A stretch of 64,000 nt of DNA from Kalaharituber pfeilii. Its lineage: Eukaryota; Ascomycota; Pezizomycetes; Pezizales; Pezizaceae. The notes under the pieces are model-generated. The model saw only the letters and a program-made list of their open reading frames with translations, did no database searches and was not told the origin of the DNA. Position numbers and translations under genes: made by a program. The first letter of the stretch is position 1. Every line of letters begins with the position of its first letter. Below, one piece after another: positions 1 to 11,202 of this stretch. The stretch is from contig WHUZ01000080.1 of the NCBI GenBank assembly GCA_015179045.1, positions 62,001 through 126,000 of the forward strand, read 5' to 3'.

Positions 1-1015
1 TAGAGGGACTGTCTAACTTAGAGTCAGTGGAGACTTTTGTGAAATGGGAGTCGACTAGGGTGGAGGCTAGGGCGTTGAGGTTTGAAGGGGAGAGGATGGG
101 GAGAGAGGACAAGGAGAAAGAGTACTTGAGGGGGTCCCTATCGTACGGGGAGGGAATGCCCCTGGCGGTGCTCCCGTCCCTACATCGAGGGGCGGAGAAA
201 GAGGAGTGGGAGAGGCATATAAGTCAAAATACGGAGGAGGGATGGATTCCGGTCTACACGGATGGGAGTCTGAGGGGGGGAAAGCGGGAGCCGGAGCATG
301 CTGGGGGCAAAAGAAGGAACCGTGGTACCTGGGGGAGGAGGCGACAGTGAATGATGCGGAGCTGGTGGCGATAAGCGAGGTGATGGGGAGGGTGGAGGGT
401 GAGTTGCTGATATTGACAGACTCGAGGCACGCGATCAGGAGAATGAAGGCGATAGCGAGAGGAGACCCAACACACGACGGTGCGACGAACAAGCTGAGAA
501 AAGCATGGGAGGAGAGGGTGGGGAGGGGGACATAGACGTGGCGGTTATGTGGGTGAAGGCTCATGTAGGCATAGAGGGGAACGAAGAGGCAGACCGGGTG
601 GCGGGTTGGGGGACAGCCTTGCAATATAAGGCGGAGGTGGTCACAGAGGCGGGGCAGAGACAGATGCTCAGGAGAGAGAGAGCGGAAGAGAGGAACAGGT
701 TAGACTTGGCGTACAGACCTTTAGAAAGGTTAGGCAGGGAAGTTAGCCGACTAGCGGGGCTCCTGGGAGGGAAGGGGCTGAGGGCGTGGAGGTGGAAGAT
801 TGGGGAAGGGGATGGGCCAGAATGCAGATGGTGTGGAGAAGCTGAGGAGACGACTGCCCATCTATTGGGTGAGTGTAGGGTATGGAAGAGGAGGTGGCCA
901 GGGGGTGAAGAGCATGTGAGGAACCCTCCGAAGAGGAGGGAAGGGGAGAGAGACAGGCTAGATACTCTTATAGAAATGTTCGGGAGTGAGGGGGGGGAGG
1001 AGGGGGGAGCGAGGA
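1..1015 (+). pseudogene. LINE ORF2 C-terminus: RNase H and CCHC-like end, frameshifted
   Basis: Translation passes through three frames (about 27-350, 206-535 and 505-1015), so the copy is frameshifted around 300 and 520. Visible RNase H landmarks in order are YTDGS (first Asp), NDAELVAI (Glu), LILTDSRHA (Asp), and WVKAHVGIEGNEEAD, which carries the His and the last Asp. A C-terminal CRWCGEAEETTAHLLGEC zinc-knuckle-like motif follows. This order is typical of the C-terminus of Tad1-like LINE ORF2. The reverse transcriptase part would lie upstream of the window. Neighbours 2017-2803, 50246-50919 and others are relatives with the same end. Confidence 0.8.
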
Positions 1016-1047
1016 GGGGATATATATTTCTAACTTTCTCGTATGTA

Positions 1048-1894
1048 CTGTGTTTCACCACATCTGGACGCACACCACAATTCGACGCACTTTCCCACCA
1101 AAACTGAGCGAATGAGAACCTGTATATTTCCACGAACAGAACCTACTTTTCTATGCGCCTTTTAGGAGGCTTAAAGCAAGCATCATTCTTCAGATCCTGC
1201 ATCTCTACTTTTAAAAAAAAAGTAGTTATGGATGAATTATATCTCTGCACATTTGCACATAAGTCTTGGCATATATATTTGCGGTAAAATTGCAGATATG
1301 GAAATCTACCCACTGCACCTGCAATTCATTCAATAGAAACATTTAAACACTTTATTTGAGTAATTTATCCCTATGGAGATATACAGGAATGGTATCAACA
1401 AAATCCTTGAAGTAATCATTGAGTTGTTCAAAATATTTTCATTCTCATAGAAATATTGCATATCAATAGTATCGGAAGAGGACCTGAAAATATATATCAG
1501 CATGCCAACTATGCAATATATCAAAATGGACTGAATAAAGTCAAGTGAGTCAATATACAGCTAGGAGAGACCCTTTAATCACAAGACTATGGCCATTGGT
1601 GTGATAGTGCTAAAAAAGAGTAGTATGTTCAGTCCGCTGAAATATTGTATAAGAATCCCATACAAATAAATGCCAAGACATTGTTACAAATTTCGCTGTG
1701 CCATAATTCCTTGAGAATGCATTCTTTGAGCGAGCAGAGGTGCGGAATATGAAGAACAAGTATTTATTTAGTGTCTCTAAATAGTGCTTACAAAATTCTG
1801 CTCTAGTGGTTGAGGTACACGCTCTTCTGCGTGGCTAGTTTTGGTGGGAAAGTGCGTCGAATTGTGGTGTGCGTCGAGATGTGGTGAAACACAG
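1048..1894. mobile_element. MITE-1, 847 bp, pogo/mariner-type, TA target site
   Basis: The terminal inverted repeats begin CTGTGTTTCACCACATC and are complementary for about 60 bp (1048-1107 against 1835-1894). A TA dinucleotide flanks each end (1046-1047 and 1895-1896). There is no transposase frame inside. It sits in the 3'UTR of an F1 LINE. Its length matches two other MITEs in the window (848 and 849 bp), and all three share an internal motif like CCATACAAATAAATGCCAAG. It is probably mobilised in trans by a pogo-like transposase. Confidence 0.85.
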
Positions 1895-2016
1895 TAACTA
1901 GCACAACATCGCCATAGCCCTTAGGGCGGCAAGCGATTAAATGATATAAAAAAAAAAAAAAAAAAAAAGAGGAGCCCGTCCGGCTGCAAAGTCCCTTCCT
2001 ACACAGACCACTACAA

Positions 2017-2638
2017 GCCCTGAAAGGAGAGGGAGAGTTGTTGGTCGTCACGGATTCCAGAGTTACCATAACAAGACTACAAGGGATAGCGAGTGGAGAC
2101 CTAACGCCAGAGGGGTCGGCGGAGTTTGTGAGGAGGCGGTGGGAAGAGAGGGTAGCCCGAGGGGAATATGACGTTGCGGTGTTGTGGGTGAAATCGCACA
2201 GAGGAGTCAGGGGCAACGCCATGGCGGACATGGCGGCGAAGGTTGCCACAGCAATGCAATACCAGGATGAGACAGTGACAGAGGCGGGGATCAGACAGCA
2301 GGTCAAAGAGTGGAGAGCCGAGGAGAGAAAGAGATTGAAGTTGTCGTACAGACCACTGGAGTATCTAGGGAGCAGGAGAAGGGTATCCACTCTCGCGGGA
2401 ATCTTGGGAAACAAGGGACTACGACAGTGGAGACACAAGATAGGGAAAGAGACTTCTCCCGAGTGCAGGTGGTGCGGAAGAGACTATGAAAATTTTGCGC
2501 ACATCATGGGGGGGTGCGAGGTGTGGAGGAAGAGACTACCAAGAGGAGAGGAGGGACTAAGGGGGCCGATAAGGGATGAGGGGGTTAGGGGGGGAGAAAT
2601 GACGCTGGCGGAGGTGATGGACTGGGCGGCAGAGTAGA
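2017..2638 (+). CDS. LINE ORF2 fragment: RNase H C-terminus and zinc knuckle
   Basis: An open frame runs from the truncation point to a stop at 2636-2638. It holds LLVVTDSRVTITRLQ (RNase H third acidic motif), VAVLWVKSHRGVRGNAMAD (His/Asp motif) and the C-terminal CRWCGRDYENFAHIMGGC knuckle-like motif. The first catalytic Asp and the Glu were lost by 5' truncation, so the protein cannot be an active RNase H. Its close relative is the copy at 51.7-53.3 kb, which matches nearly word for word. Confidence 0.8.
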
Positions 2639-2767
2639 CGGAGTGGTGCAGGACAAGCTCGATGTTGCGACGTTGTTTTTTACTTTTTCTGTGATGTTAT
2701 ACTCTGTTTATTCGTTGTTATGTATTTAAATCCTCGCCATAGCCTACAAGGCGGCATGCGAGTAATG

Positions 2768-2803
<36 letters not shown>
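2017..2803 (+). mobile_element. F1 LINE, 5' truncated, with 14-bp TSD
   Basis: Flanked by the direct repeat ACAGACCACTACAA (2003-2016 and 2804-2817). It ends with the F1 hairpin, here with the AGCCTACAAGGC variant of the inner stem, and about 33 A residues. It inserted at the start of repeat copy A. Copy B has no insertion at the matching place, around 58090. Confidence 0.9.
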
Positions 2804-2805
<2 letters not shown>

Positions 2806-3090
2806 AGACCACTACAACTGTCGCACATGTGCGAAACTTTATGCTGGTAGGGAGTACAATGCTTCGCAATGTTAGCGATTTTGGTGGAATTGTACAGCCA
2901 GTGATTGCATTTTGCGCGCAATAGTTTCAGAATTCTTGGCTGTATCCAACGGAACACTTACCTGTAAGTGGTTCGCTGCTCATTCAGATCAACTCATTTA
3001 TGTAACGCACTACCGATGGATTAGACTGGCCACACATTGAAAATTGGCTGCAGTCATGTTTTATGGCCCCAGTCGCACGCAGTTGGAAGA

Positions 3091-3121
<31 letters not shown>

Positions 3122-3434
3122 CTGTGCGCATCAATTATCAAATCTTTCAGCATATAACCTTCTCAACTAGGCCTAATTTCATTACACCTTTTTAGATGGT
3201 AAGATGTCAAAATGCACATTTCCATAGCGGGGCATATCAGAGTCCTTTTGCTGACTAATTTCATTTGCTACCAGAGGGAGCAGGGGGTTGACGTTCATCA
3301 ATTGTAGGTTGTTTTATAATTTGTTCATGCCTCCAACGTTGTAGCAAATTGGCCGTGCACGGCACTGGCAACCAAAGGGCACAGACGGAATGGAGCCATA
3401 GATCAGGAAGGCTAAACTTCAACCGCGAAGCTGC

Positions 3435-3500
3435 GCCCTGCCATGGCGAATAGCTGCATGCGGAGTGACGTGACAAAAAAAAAAAAAAAAAAAAAAAAAA
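3435..3500 (+). mobile_element. F2 hairpin-only micro-insertion
   Basis: Begins exactly at GCCCTGCCATGG, the 5' base of the F2 hairpin, and ends in about 27 A residues. A short repeat AAGCTGC lies on both sides. Copy B (around 58775-58800) reads straight across the site without the insertion, which confirms it as a recent gain in copy A. Confidence 0.75.
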
Positions 3501-3869
3501 CTGCAAAGCTGCAAGAGCCAGTGACAGTTGCAACAATTTCTGCATCTTGGATGGGAAAGTTGATCTTAATGGCCCGCGCATTACCTACGGGTTAACATAG
3601 CATCTAGCCATGCAGTTGGCCATCGGGGCGATGCACGATCGGTAGGCTTAAATCTCCTAGTCGGCATATCCTTACACAAGTTCTAAAATCAGACATAAAC
3701 AAGCCAAGAATCGCATGAAATGTAAAGCATAATACAGTTTAAATTCAGGATTTTGACAAGTGGAACAATCATCACAAGAAATTAAACATCATAGCACGAG
3801 CGGAAGCTCACTTTCCACCCGAATCCCCAATATATCATCCACCAGTAACTTTTTTTCTTGGGTCAAGTA

Positions 3870-4717
3870 CTGTGGTTCACCACTTTCCCGGACACCCCAC
3901 TTTGCCGGACACATTTACCACCAAAACTGCACAACTTTTGCACTCAATATCTCAACTACCACAACAGCATTTGTGAATGCACTTTGTGTAGCTATTAGAC
4001 AAAGTGTAATTCTTGCTATCTAGCACTTTTTCTTCATCAAAAATTGTGGGTGCAAAGGCTTGTCGCATTTTTGTTGGAAGGCTTGGCATTTATTTGTATG
4101 GGATCTCCATACAAAATGTTCATCAAACTCGAATGTAGCCCTACTCTTCAACGCTAATTACAATAGCTATGATAGTATATGTCAAGAATCACCTGAAGAG
4201 GAATAGTAAGGTGCTGGATTTAGTTTACTTTCATTTGTTAAATTGTAGAGTTGGTGTACAACTATCTACTTTTGGGGGTTGTTCTCATACAAATGGTTTC
4301 TATGTGAAATATGAATATTGTGAATAATTTCACAACCCTCACAGGTATTACCTAACTACGTTGTTCATAGTTTCCGACTGAGTGATGCTATTGAATGTGA
4401 GTGTCTGGGGTTTTTTTATGAATTGATTGCAGGTGTAGCATGCAGAATTCGTGGGTGGTGACATTTGTATGGAGATCCCATACAAATAAATGCCAAGCCT
4501 TCCAACAAAAATGCGACAAGCCATAATCCCTTTGCACCCACAATTTTTGATGAAGAAAAAGTGCTAGATAGCAAGAATTACACTGTGTCTAATAGCTACA
4601 CAAAGTGCATTCACAAATGCTGTTGTGGTTGTTGAAATATTGAATGCGAAAGTTGCGCAATTTTGGTGGTAAATGTGTCCGGGAAAGTGGGGTGTCCGGG
4701 AAAGTGGTGAACCACAG
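3870..4717. mobile_element. MITE-2, 848 bp, ends matching the pogo-like transposon
   Basis: TA on both sides (3868-3869 and 4718-4719). The terminal inverted repeats begin CTGTGGTTCACCACTTTC and extend for about 65 bp. They are almost the same as the ends of the transposase-bearing element at 34137-36404, including the repeated CCGGACAC units. There is no long frame inside, so it is a likely non-autonomous partner of that element. It is inserted in repeat copy A. Confidence 0.85.
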
Positions 4718-5194
4718 TAGGCCGGGGGTTGGACAAGCTGTAGAAGAGATTATGAGAGGAGTGAGAGAAGAGGTGGTGGAAGAGGCGATATAGAAGCAGC
4801 GATCGGACGGACTATCGGTAGGAGAGACGGTGGGAGAGGTGGAGCTAAGAGAGCTGGATATGCGAGGTCTAGAGGGAGAGATCAATGAATCCAACAGGCC
4901 AGGCCGGCCGACCAGGCCGCCTAGCCTAGCCTGACAGGCCGTGATCTGCATTGGACTGAAACCGCCTGGACCGGCCTGATCCACATGAATCAGGCCAACC
5001 AGGCCAGTCCAGGCCAATCAGGCCGGTCCAGGCCAATCAGGCCGGTTCAGGCCAATCAGGCCGGTTCAGGCCAATCAGGCCGGTTCAGGCCATTCAGGCC
5101 GGTCAAGGCCAATTAAACGAATCACTCCACAGCTATCCAGCTGAATTGAGGCCAGCATTTACCAGATTGTTTGAGTATTTAGATGAGTAGAATC

Positions 5195-6669
5195 CGGGAC
5201 CTCTCCGGGCAGGCCAGACTGGCCTGCCCGGATGCAGGGGTATCGACAGGGGACTGTAGACTAGCCTGCCCAGTTGCAGAGGTATCTACAAGGGACGGCA
5301 CAGGTCTTCAGATCGCATGCCAGGCTTATGCATATGTGTGAGAGGAGAGGTATGTAGACATTCCTATTGGTTTTATAGACTACATACATACACCTTGAGT
5401 GTAGTATGCGATCTGAAGACCTGTGCCGTCCCCTGCACTAGCCGAAAAAATAATATCCGGACAGGGCATAATTGCATGTTATGCGCTATGCAGCATTTGG
5501 TGTAAACTAACATATGTTCGTAGTGGATAACCAATGAGACTAGTCCAATTTCGTAGATTGTCAAATTTTATTATGTCAGATTCCGGACAGCTGACATAAC
5601 GAATTTGGGCCTATCCTACAGCTGCAGAATAAACACATAACACAAGAACAAGGTAGTATATATAAGGATGGTAGGCAAAAAAGGTCCAGGTAAAAACTCA
5701 AGTATCATTCTTAGTAACATAACAATATTCTCATAGGTGCTGAAATAACCCCCCAGAAAAGAGCAGCCATTGTGGCCTACATTGAGGTATTCGTATACCA
5801 ATAGCCCAAGCAAGCTTTTATCAATAAAACAATATCTACAATAATAGAGATACTGAAATCAACATGCACTGACATCATTGAGAATGCAGTTTTGAGAGCT
5901 TTACATGCATCAGCTACAAATCTTGAAGTTGTGATAAAGTGCAGATGAGAGTACTGCCACTGGAGGTAGGCCACTACTGCTTGTTTTCACTGCTATTGCA
6001 GTGCTCTTCTGTAGCCTGTTCCAGAGGCTTTTCCCGAAGCTTTTGCGGAGGCTGTTCTGAGGCTGTTCCGGAGGTCGTTCCGGAGGTTGTTCCGGAGGCT
6101 ACTTCGGAGGCCATTTCGGAGGCGGTTTCGGAGGCTGTTTCGAAGGCTGTTTGAGCTCGAACAGCCTCTGGAACAGCTCTTGGAATGGCCTTGGAAAAGC
6201 TTCTAGAAAAGCCCTGAAGAGCAGTCTCGAAATCTTAGGATCTATCAGAATAGTAATTTCTGATCATTATAATGCCTGAACCTGTACTTATCATGGTTGC
6301 CTGCAGTGCCATTTTTATATTCCTAATAGAGGACTTATATCTATTTTCCTTGTCCTGTTACATAGGTATAGGACTGTTGGTATTACAAGTCCCAAATTCA
6401 TTATGTCAGCTGTCCGGATACTTCTGACATAATAAAATTGGACACTTCCATGAAATTTGGACTGGCCTCATAAAACATCCACAGCCAAGCATACAAAAAT
6501 ATGCTAGTTTATGCCAACTACTATAGCGCATGATATGCATTTATCCCCTGTCTGGATACTTTTTTTTTCGGCTAGTAGATACCTCTGCAACCGAGCAGGC
6601 TAGTCTACAGTCCCCTGTCGATACCTCTGCATCCGGGCAGGCCAGTCTGGCCTGCCCCGAGAGGTCCCG
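5195..6669. mobile_element. MULE-1: foldback-like Mutator element, 1475 bp, 9-bp TSD
   Basis: The ends read CGGGACCTCTCCGGGCAGG..., inverted over about 95 bp, and are flanked by the 9-bp repeat AGTAGAATC (5186-5194 and 6670-6678). A 9-bp TSD with long inverted ends fits Mutator-like elements. Just inside each end is a 27-bp near-perfect palindrome built on CGGGCAGGCCAG. The interior has a degenerate 12-bp tandem repeat (GGAGGCTGTTTC-like, 6035-6150) whose frame would encode a SEAV/PEVV repeat peptide. No transposase was seen. Relatives are at 23552-26619 and 24491-25718. Confidence 0.8.
6035..6160 (+). repeat. Degenerate 12-bp tandem repeat inside MULE-1
   Basis: About ten consecutive units close to GGAGGCTGTTTC or GGAGGTTGTTCC. 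The same tract recurs at 24235-24365 and, inverted, at 25090-25260, so it belongs to the MULE-like family and is not a local gene. One frame stays open and reads as repeats of EAVSEAVPE type. It is probably not expressed. Confidence 0.7.
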
Positions 6670-7689
6670 AGTAGAATCTCCCGTATGTCTAGAATTTTAA
6701 ACAGCAGCGGTCTACGACCTTTGTCAAGTATGTATCACACTTTGTATTCAAGTATAAATACTAAGAAATAATTTAGAAATGATGGACCTTCCAGATAATA
6801 CAACAGACTGGACCCAATTCTTTGATGATGATACCTGATGCACAACTGTCAATTACTGATAGTGGAAATATCCAGGATTATTAAAATCTAATTCACCTGG
6901 GTTAAATTCCAAAATCGCTTGAATTTACGTAAATGGCCTGGTCGACCTGGACTGGCCTGAATGGCCTGATTGTTTCAGGCCGCCTGGGCCGGTCCAGGCG
7001 GCCCTCACGGCCTGGCCTGATTGTTCAGGCCAGGCCAGGCCCAGAATTCCACGGTCCAGGCCAGTCCAGGCCTCTGGTTGGCCTGGCCTGGCCTGGCCTG
7101 TTGGATTCATTGGGAGAGATATGAAAGCAGAGCGAGAGATATGGTACAGTTACTTTGTGACAGGAGGGGATAGCAGATGCAAGGGACGGAGGTAGAGGAG
7201 AAGCAATAAAGCAACTGTCGGGGAGTCGATGAGGGAGACGGCAGAGGTGGTAGGAGGGAGAACCGGCGATGTGTGAGAAACGGTCGGAGAAGTGGCCCCG
7301 CAGCGGGGCAACAGTCCGTATCCAAACTGACCTACGCCTTGGCGAAGTGTTGTTCGCACAGTGTAACAGAATTCTCGATTTTGCAACCCGGCTCCTTAGT
7401 CTGAATAGGCTAAGGCGATACTAGTATTGTACTGGCCGCTACCAGTTCGCCGGAAGCTGTAGGAGCTTGGCAGCTGGTTTGCACAGTCGTACCCACCAGA
7501 CTTTTACCGAGATCATTGCAACCAGACGAAAGTAAGATGTACCGGACTGTCGGCTCCACCGGAATTCGCATCACTTTTTTTTTTTTTTTTTTTATATCAA
7601 TACTCGCATGCCGCCCTACGGGCTATGGCGAGGGTTTATTTAAGTAAAGCAAAGTAATAGATAGCTAGCTACATAAAACCCACGACTCT

Positions 7690-8700
7690 CACTGGTATTA
7701 TGGGTGGATGATCCGAGCCGATACAGGGGGACGTCCTTTGCCTATTTCCGTCCTCTGTTCCACTCGTATCGGCAGTGTTCCCAACCGGCCAGGCCGTCCA
7801 GGCCGTCCAGGCCGCCCAGGCTGGTCCAGGCCGGTCCAGGCCATTCAGGCCGTTTAAGCAATTTCAGGGGCAGGGAGGCTGGTTATGAGGCTATTTCAGG
7901 GGCCACCTTCAGGTTACTTGGACACGGATTTAATATGAACCTTTCAATATTTTCGGATAACTATCTAGACTTTTTTTTTTATTGAGCAGCGCTTTTCGCA
8001 GGTATTCAGGTAAGTAATTTTTTTTCGTATCGCTTGACTATATACTAATTTCTTATTAGTACTGCAGGGAGACAGACATTCCAACCACCGGTTCTGGGGA
8101 TGATGATTCCTTTAGTATTCTACTATTCTTCACTCTCCATAGTGCAGTTCAAGTTTTGATCTTGCATCGATGATTCCCTGCAGTCCCATCTGATGCCGAT
8201 ATCGAGTCTTCTGGAATTTGGGTTACAAAAATCTGGTGCGACAAAGTTGGATTTGACAGTATGGTGAAGCTGTGCATGGCTAATGGAAAGCGATACTGGC
8301 GGTGTAAAATCAGCAAGCAAAATCCTAAACATTAGAGTAGAATTTAGAGTACGTTCTGTATATAGCTACTGTATAACTTAACTCACACTGTAGCCTGAAT
8401 GGCCTCAATGGCCTGGACCGGCCTGAATGGCCTGAATGGCCTGAATGGCCTGGACCGGCCTGGCCTGGCCGGCCCGTTGGGAACACTGCGTATCGGCAGG
8501 CTCTCAACCATCTTCCTCCTAGTCTCACCCGGTCTACTTCCGTTGTGCCCTCCAGGTATACAACTACCGAACTTGTCTTTTTTCCCTCCTCCCTGAGTGT
8601 CGTCTTGTTCCTCAGCCATCTGATCGCCGTGATCTTTCCTATGTCTTTATTGTCTGCTTCCATCCATCTCCGGACGTTCCCGAGGTCCTTCCTCAGGACT
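7690..8700 (-). pseudogene. ORF1-like C-terminal domain, split by a hAT-like insertion
   Basis: From 8700 downward the frame reads VLRKDLGNVRRWMEADNKD, then IGKITAIRWLRNKTTL, then KKTSSVVVYLEGTTEVDRV, then RLGGRWLRACRY, where the hAT-like element begins. After it (below 7773) the frame resumes EWNRGRK and stops. The same order of motifs appears in H2, H3 and H4, so this is a conserved LINE ORF1 domain, probably nucleic-acid binding. The cysteine knuckles usual at the end of LINE ORF1 are absent. Confidence 0.7.
7773..8488. mobile_element. hAT-like element, 716 bp, CAGTGTTCCC ends
   Basis: The inverted ends CAGTGTTCCCAAC...GTTGGGAACACTG carry the 8-bp TSD CGTATCGG (7765-7772 and 8489-8496). 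CAGTG-type ends and an 8-bp duplication are hAT hallmarks. GGCC-rich subterminal arrays resemble those of the element at 4883-7112. The interior contains a short minus-strand open stretch (8123-8332) that was not recognised and is too short to be a transposase. Confidence 0.8.
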
Positions 8701-8711
8701 ATTCGCATCAC

Positions 8712-8897
8712 ATGGACCAAAGTACGCAGAACAATAGGTGCTGGCGATCAGTTACTCAAGCTGAATCCTCACAACGATGTAAGCTCTTCATAACAGTCAG
8801 TAATGAATGGATGATACCTTCACCCGGTTGAAAGTTGACACTTCCGGCTGTATGTCTGAGCACGCTCAGCGTTAGCAGAGGCACGGTCATAGGCAGG
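8712..8897. repeat. Repeat copy A segment between insertions
   Basis: Matches about 60440-60570 and 61000-61030 in copy B, with shared stretches such as CAGTTACTCAAGCTGAAT and CAGTCAGTAATGAATGGATG. No gene was recognised. Confidence 0.6.
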
Positions 8898-10200
8898 AGG
8901 CCGTTTAGTGAGCGGCACGAGCTAGCTCGAGCCTGGATTGATTATATACATAATATTGACAAACTAAACTAAGCTAAGCTAAATTTTCATCTTTCTCACT
9001 ACTATCAGCTAAATTGAGCATTTCGAAGTTGTTGGTAGGTCAGAATGAGCTCCAAGTCTCTAATTATTACTATATTAGGTATTTATGGTGCCGGCAGCTT
9101 AGTACCAACACCAAATGAAGGGGCTGACAAATCATGTATCCACGACACCACAACTATAGATCTGGAATTTTAAATCTCGTAAATCTATAGTATTTGCTAT
9201 TGCGAACAATTCTACGAGATTAAAAAAAATAAAAAAAAAAACTGAACACGTGCATAGGAAAATAAAAGAGGACATTTTGTATGGGAAAGGGTAAAAAATG
9301 TTATACGCCAAGAAGGCAAAAATTATCCGAATAGGCAACTTTTGGCGCTTAGTCAGCTAGTCTTGGCATCATTTATTGCACTTCCGGGTTCTTCGATGGC
9401 TTTTGTATACTCGATCCTTGAATTCAGTAGTGCCGTAGTGACATCCATCGCGGTATGCTTGCATTGTCCGTTGGCATTTTTGATAAAATCGCCAAATTGT
9501 TGTCTCTGATACTGAGGCTAGAGACTGTGGAATAGTATCCCGCAAGCCTTGAAGAGAGTATTCACAGTTCTCTCGTGCATGCCTTTTGGCTGCTGCCCAG
9601 AAGAACTCAATGAAATTCAATTCACAATGGAATTTAGGATAAAATATTACCCTATGACCACGAGCTTCTATAGCTTCTTGCAAGTAGCCTTTCTGCTCTT
9701 GAAAATCACGTTCATTCCTTAAGCATTGACGTGCGCAGCAGTCTTTCATACCCTCCTGGCATTTTTGCTTACAATCAAGTCTCATTCCTATATATCAAAG
9801 TCTTCTATTAGTAGTTATTGATTATATTTACTATTAAGAAAACATACCTGTACGCCAAAGTTCTCGCTCTATTAGTATTTGTTTTTATACCTTTTGGTTT
9901 GCCGCGGAGTGCAGGATCTGGATAGTTGTCAGGAAAGACCATGGCTTGAGGACGCTGTTTCGCATGAATAAAACCCTCACGCAAGATTGGCTGCTTTCCT
10001 CCAGGGCCCAAATTCATCTCATTGACAACCAAGGCATCCGGAGCAAAGGCAGCATGATTGGATGCATTGTCAAAAAGAAAAACAGCTTGACAGCCAGGAA
10101 ATGCTCGCTCAAAAATTGGAATTGCAACATCAACTACATGCTGCACCATTTTTTCGCCTGTCCAATAATTATCCTGACCATATTCAAGAAATTCGGTTGC

Positions 10201-11202
10201 TTTTTTTTATTTTTTTTTTTTTTTTAAATCCCATAACCCCGCTTGTAGCACTAAGCCATGGCAGGGTCCCTGGGCAAGCCCTCATAGCCCGGAGACAGGC
10301 TAAACTAACTCTCTACATACATGGCCCCCACGCGCCGTCGCCCCCGCTCTCCTAGCTTCTAGAACTTGACCCTGGAAAAGAAATTCTCTAAAATATCATA
10401 CTCCTCTCCATTCTCCGCCTTTCTTTTCCAATCCTTTCCCATGTCGCTCCACCTCTCAAAACCTTCTGGGCGGTTCTTCTGACTTCTGCATCGGAAAGCG
10501 AGGTGCTCCCCGGTTTGCACCTCCCCGCACCTGCACTTATCCGACTCAGCTGCCCCTATCCTCTTCAACCACACCGCACACCTCCCTCTCTCCAGGCGCA
10601 AGGCAGTGAAATTGGATACTGCTATCCTATTCCACTCCATGACCTTTCCTCCTCCAAAGCCGTCCACTTCTCTCTTCTCCTTCCTCCACGCCTTCACCCT
10701 CTGGCGCACCCCACTTCCGGTGGCCACCTCCTTCCCCTGCATCACCGTCCCCTTCTTCGCCCACTCATCCGCCTTCTCATTTCCTGCGATTCCGATGTGA
10801 GCCTTGACCCACATCAGCTTCGCATCCCCTCCCTTCTTCTTCCTCCTCGCTACGGCATCCACCACTCTCCTCACATCCTCGGTTTTCCCCTTTCCCTCCC
10901 TGCCTGCCTTCTGGATCGCCATGACGGCAGCCTCAGAATCTAAACAGATCAGTACAGGGACCTCCTCCTCCACACTCTCCAGCGCCTTTCTCACTCCCCT
11001 CACCTCCCCATCGAACACCGTCGCCGTTCTCCCCACCACCTCCGCCACGGCTGCCGACCTCCCCCACACCCCTGCTCCCACCTTGCTGTCCTCGATCTTG
11101 CTGCCGTCGGAGAAAAGGACTGCCCTTTTTCTTCCGGCTTCCCCGATCGCGGCTTCCCACTCCCCCCTCGTCTCCACTTCTCCTTTCCGCCTCTCCACCA
11201 CA
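10201..11202 (-). mobile_element. F2 LINE inserted in the transposase gene
   Basis: The 11-bp TSD AATTCGGTTGC is at 10190-10200 and 11203-11213. On the minus strand it reads the RNase H end of ORF2, then a 3'UTR with the GGGACCCTGCCATGGC...GCGGGG hairpin, then poly(A). Removing it restores the transposase reading across ..RQATEF to LEYGQDN... Confidence 0.92.
10359..11202 (-). CDS. LINE ORF2 fragment: F2-type RNase H domain
   Basis: Open from the truncation point (fused in frame to the transposase upstream) to the stop at 10359. RNase H residues are complete: LFSDGSK (Asp), FDGEVRGVRKAL (Glu), ICLDSEAAV (Asp), and WVKAHIGIAGNEKAD (His, Asp). The C-terminus has CRCGEVQTGEHLAFRC, a knuckle-like motif shared with the copies at 41.0-41.25 and 44.5 kb. 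This protein is clearly diverged from the F1 RNase H. With no reverse transcriptase attached it is a fragment, although the fold itself looks intact. Confidence 0.8.

Larger units (their letters stand above)
1..1968 (+). mobile_element. F1 LINE (Tad1-like), 5' part outside window, with nested MITE
   Basis: 3' portion of a non-LTR retrotransposon. It holds the end of ORF2 (see the pseudogene entry), then a short 3'UTR, the F1 terminal hairpin at about 1909-1938 and poly(A) to 1968. An 847-bp MITE (1048-1894) splits the 3'UTR: removing it rejoins ..TTTCTCGTA to ACTAGCACAACATCGCC. The 5' end lies outside the window, so the left target duplication cannot be seen. Confidence 0.85.
4883..7112. mobile_element. 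hAT-like non-autonomous element with GGCC-rich ends, carrying MULE-1
   Basis: The ends are inverted repeats starting CAATGAATCCAACAGG, with the 8-bp TSD GGAGAGAT (4875-4882 and 7113-7120). Arrays of degenerate units like CCAGGCCAATCAGGCCGGTT fill the subterminal zones (about 4895-5110 and 6935-7105). hAT transposases bind subterminal repeats, so the arrays may be binding sites (inference). The interior holds no transposase frame. It is split at 5195 by a MULE-like element. Confidence 0.75.
7575..8700 (-). mobile_element. Half-LINE H1: ORF1 end joined directly to an F1 tail
   Basis: Reading on the minus strand, the C-terminal part of an ORF1-like frame is followed by a stop, about 150 bp of 3'UTR, the F1 hairpin and poly(A), with no ORF2 between. 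The 11-bp TSD ATTCGCATCAC flanks it (7564-7574 and 8701-8711). The element is 5' truncated in ORF1. A 716-bp hAT-like element (7773-8488) splits the coding end. The insertion lies in repeat copy A, which resumes at 8712 with sequence matching copy B at about 60430. Confidence 0.8.

Noticed and set aside
67..1133. Long minus-strand frames opposite the LINE coding end (67-624 and 561-1133)
   Set aside because: They are complement shadows of the RNase H coding sequence, Pro/Ser-rich from the purine-rich sense strand. The same shadows occur opposite every F1 copy.
7107..7386. Short minus-strand open frames in repeat copy A
   Set aside because: The matching part of copy B (60080-60250) has gaps and changes that break the frame, so there is no coding constraint.
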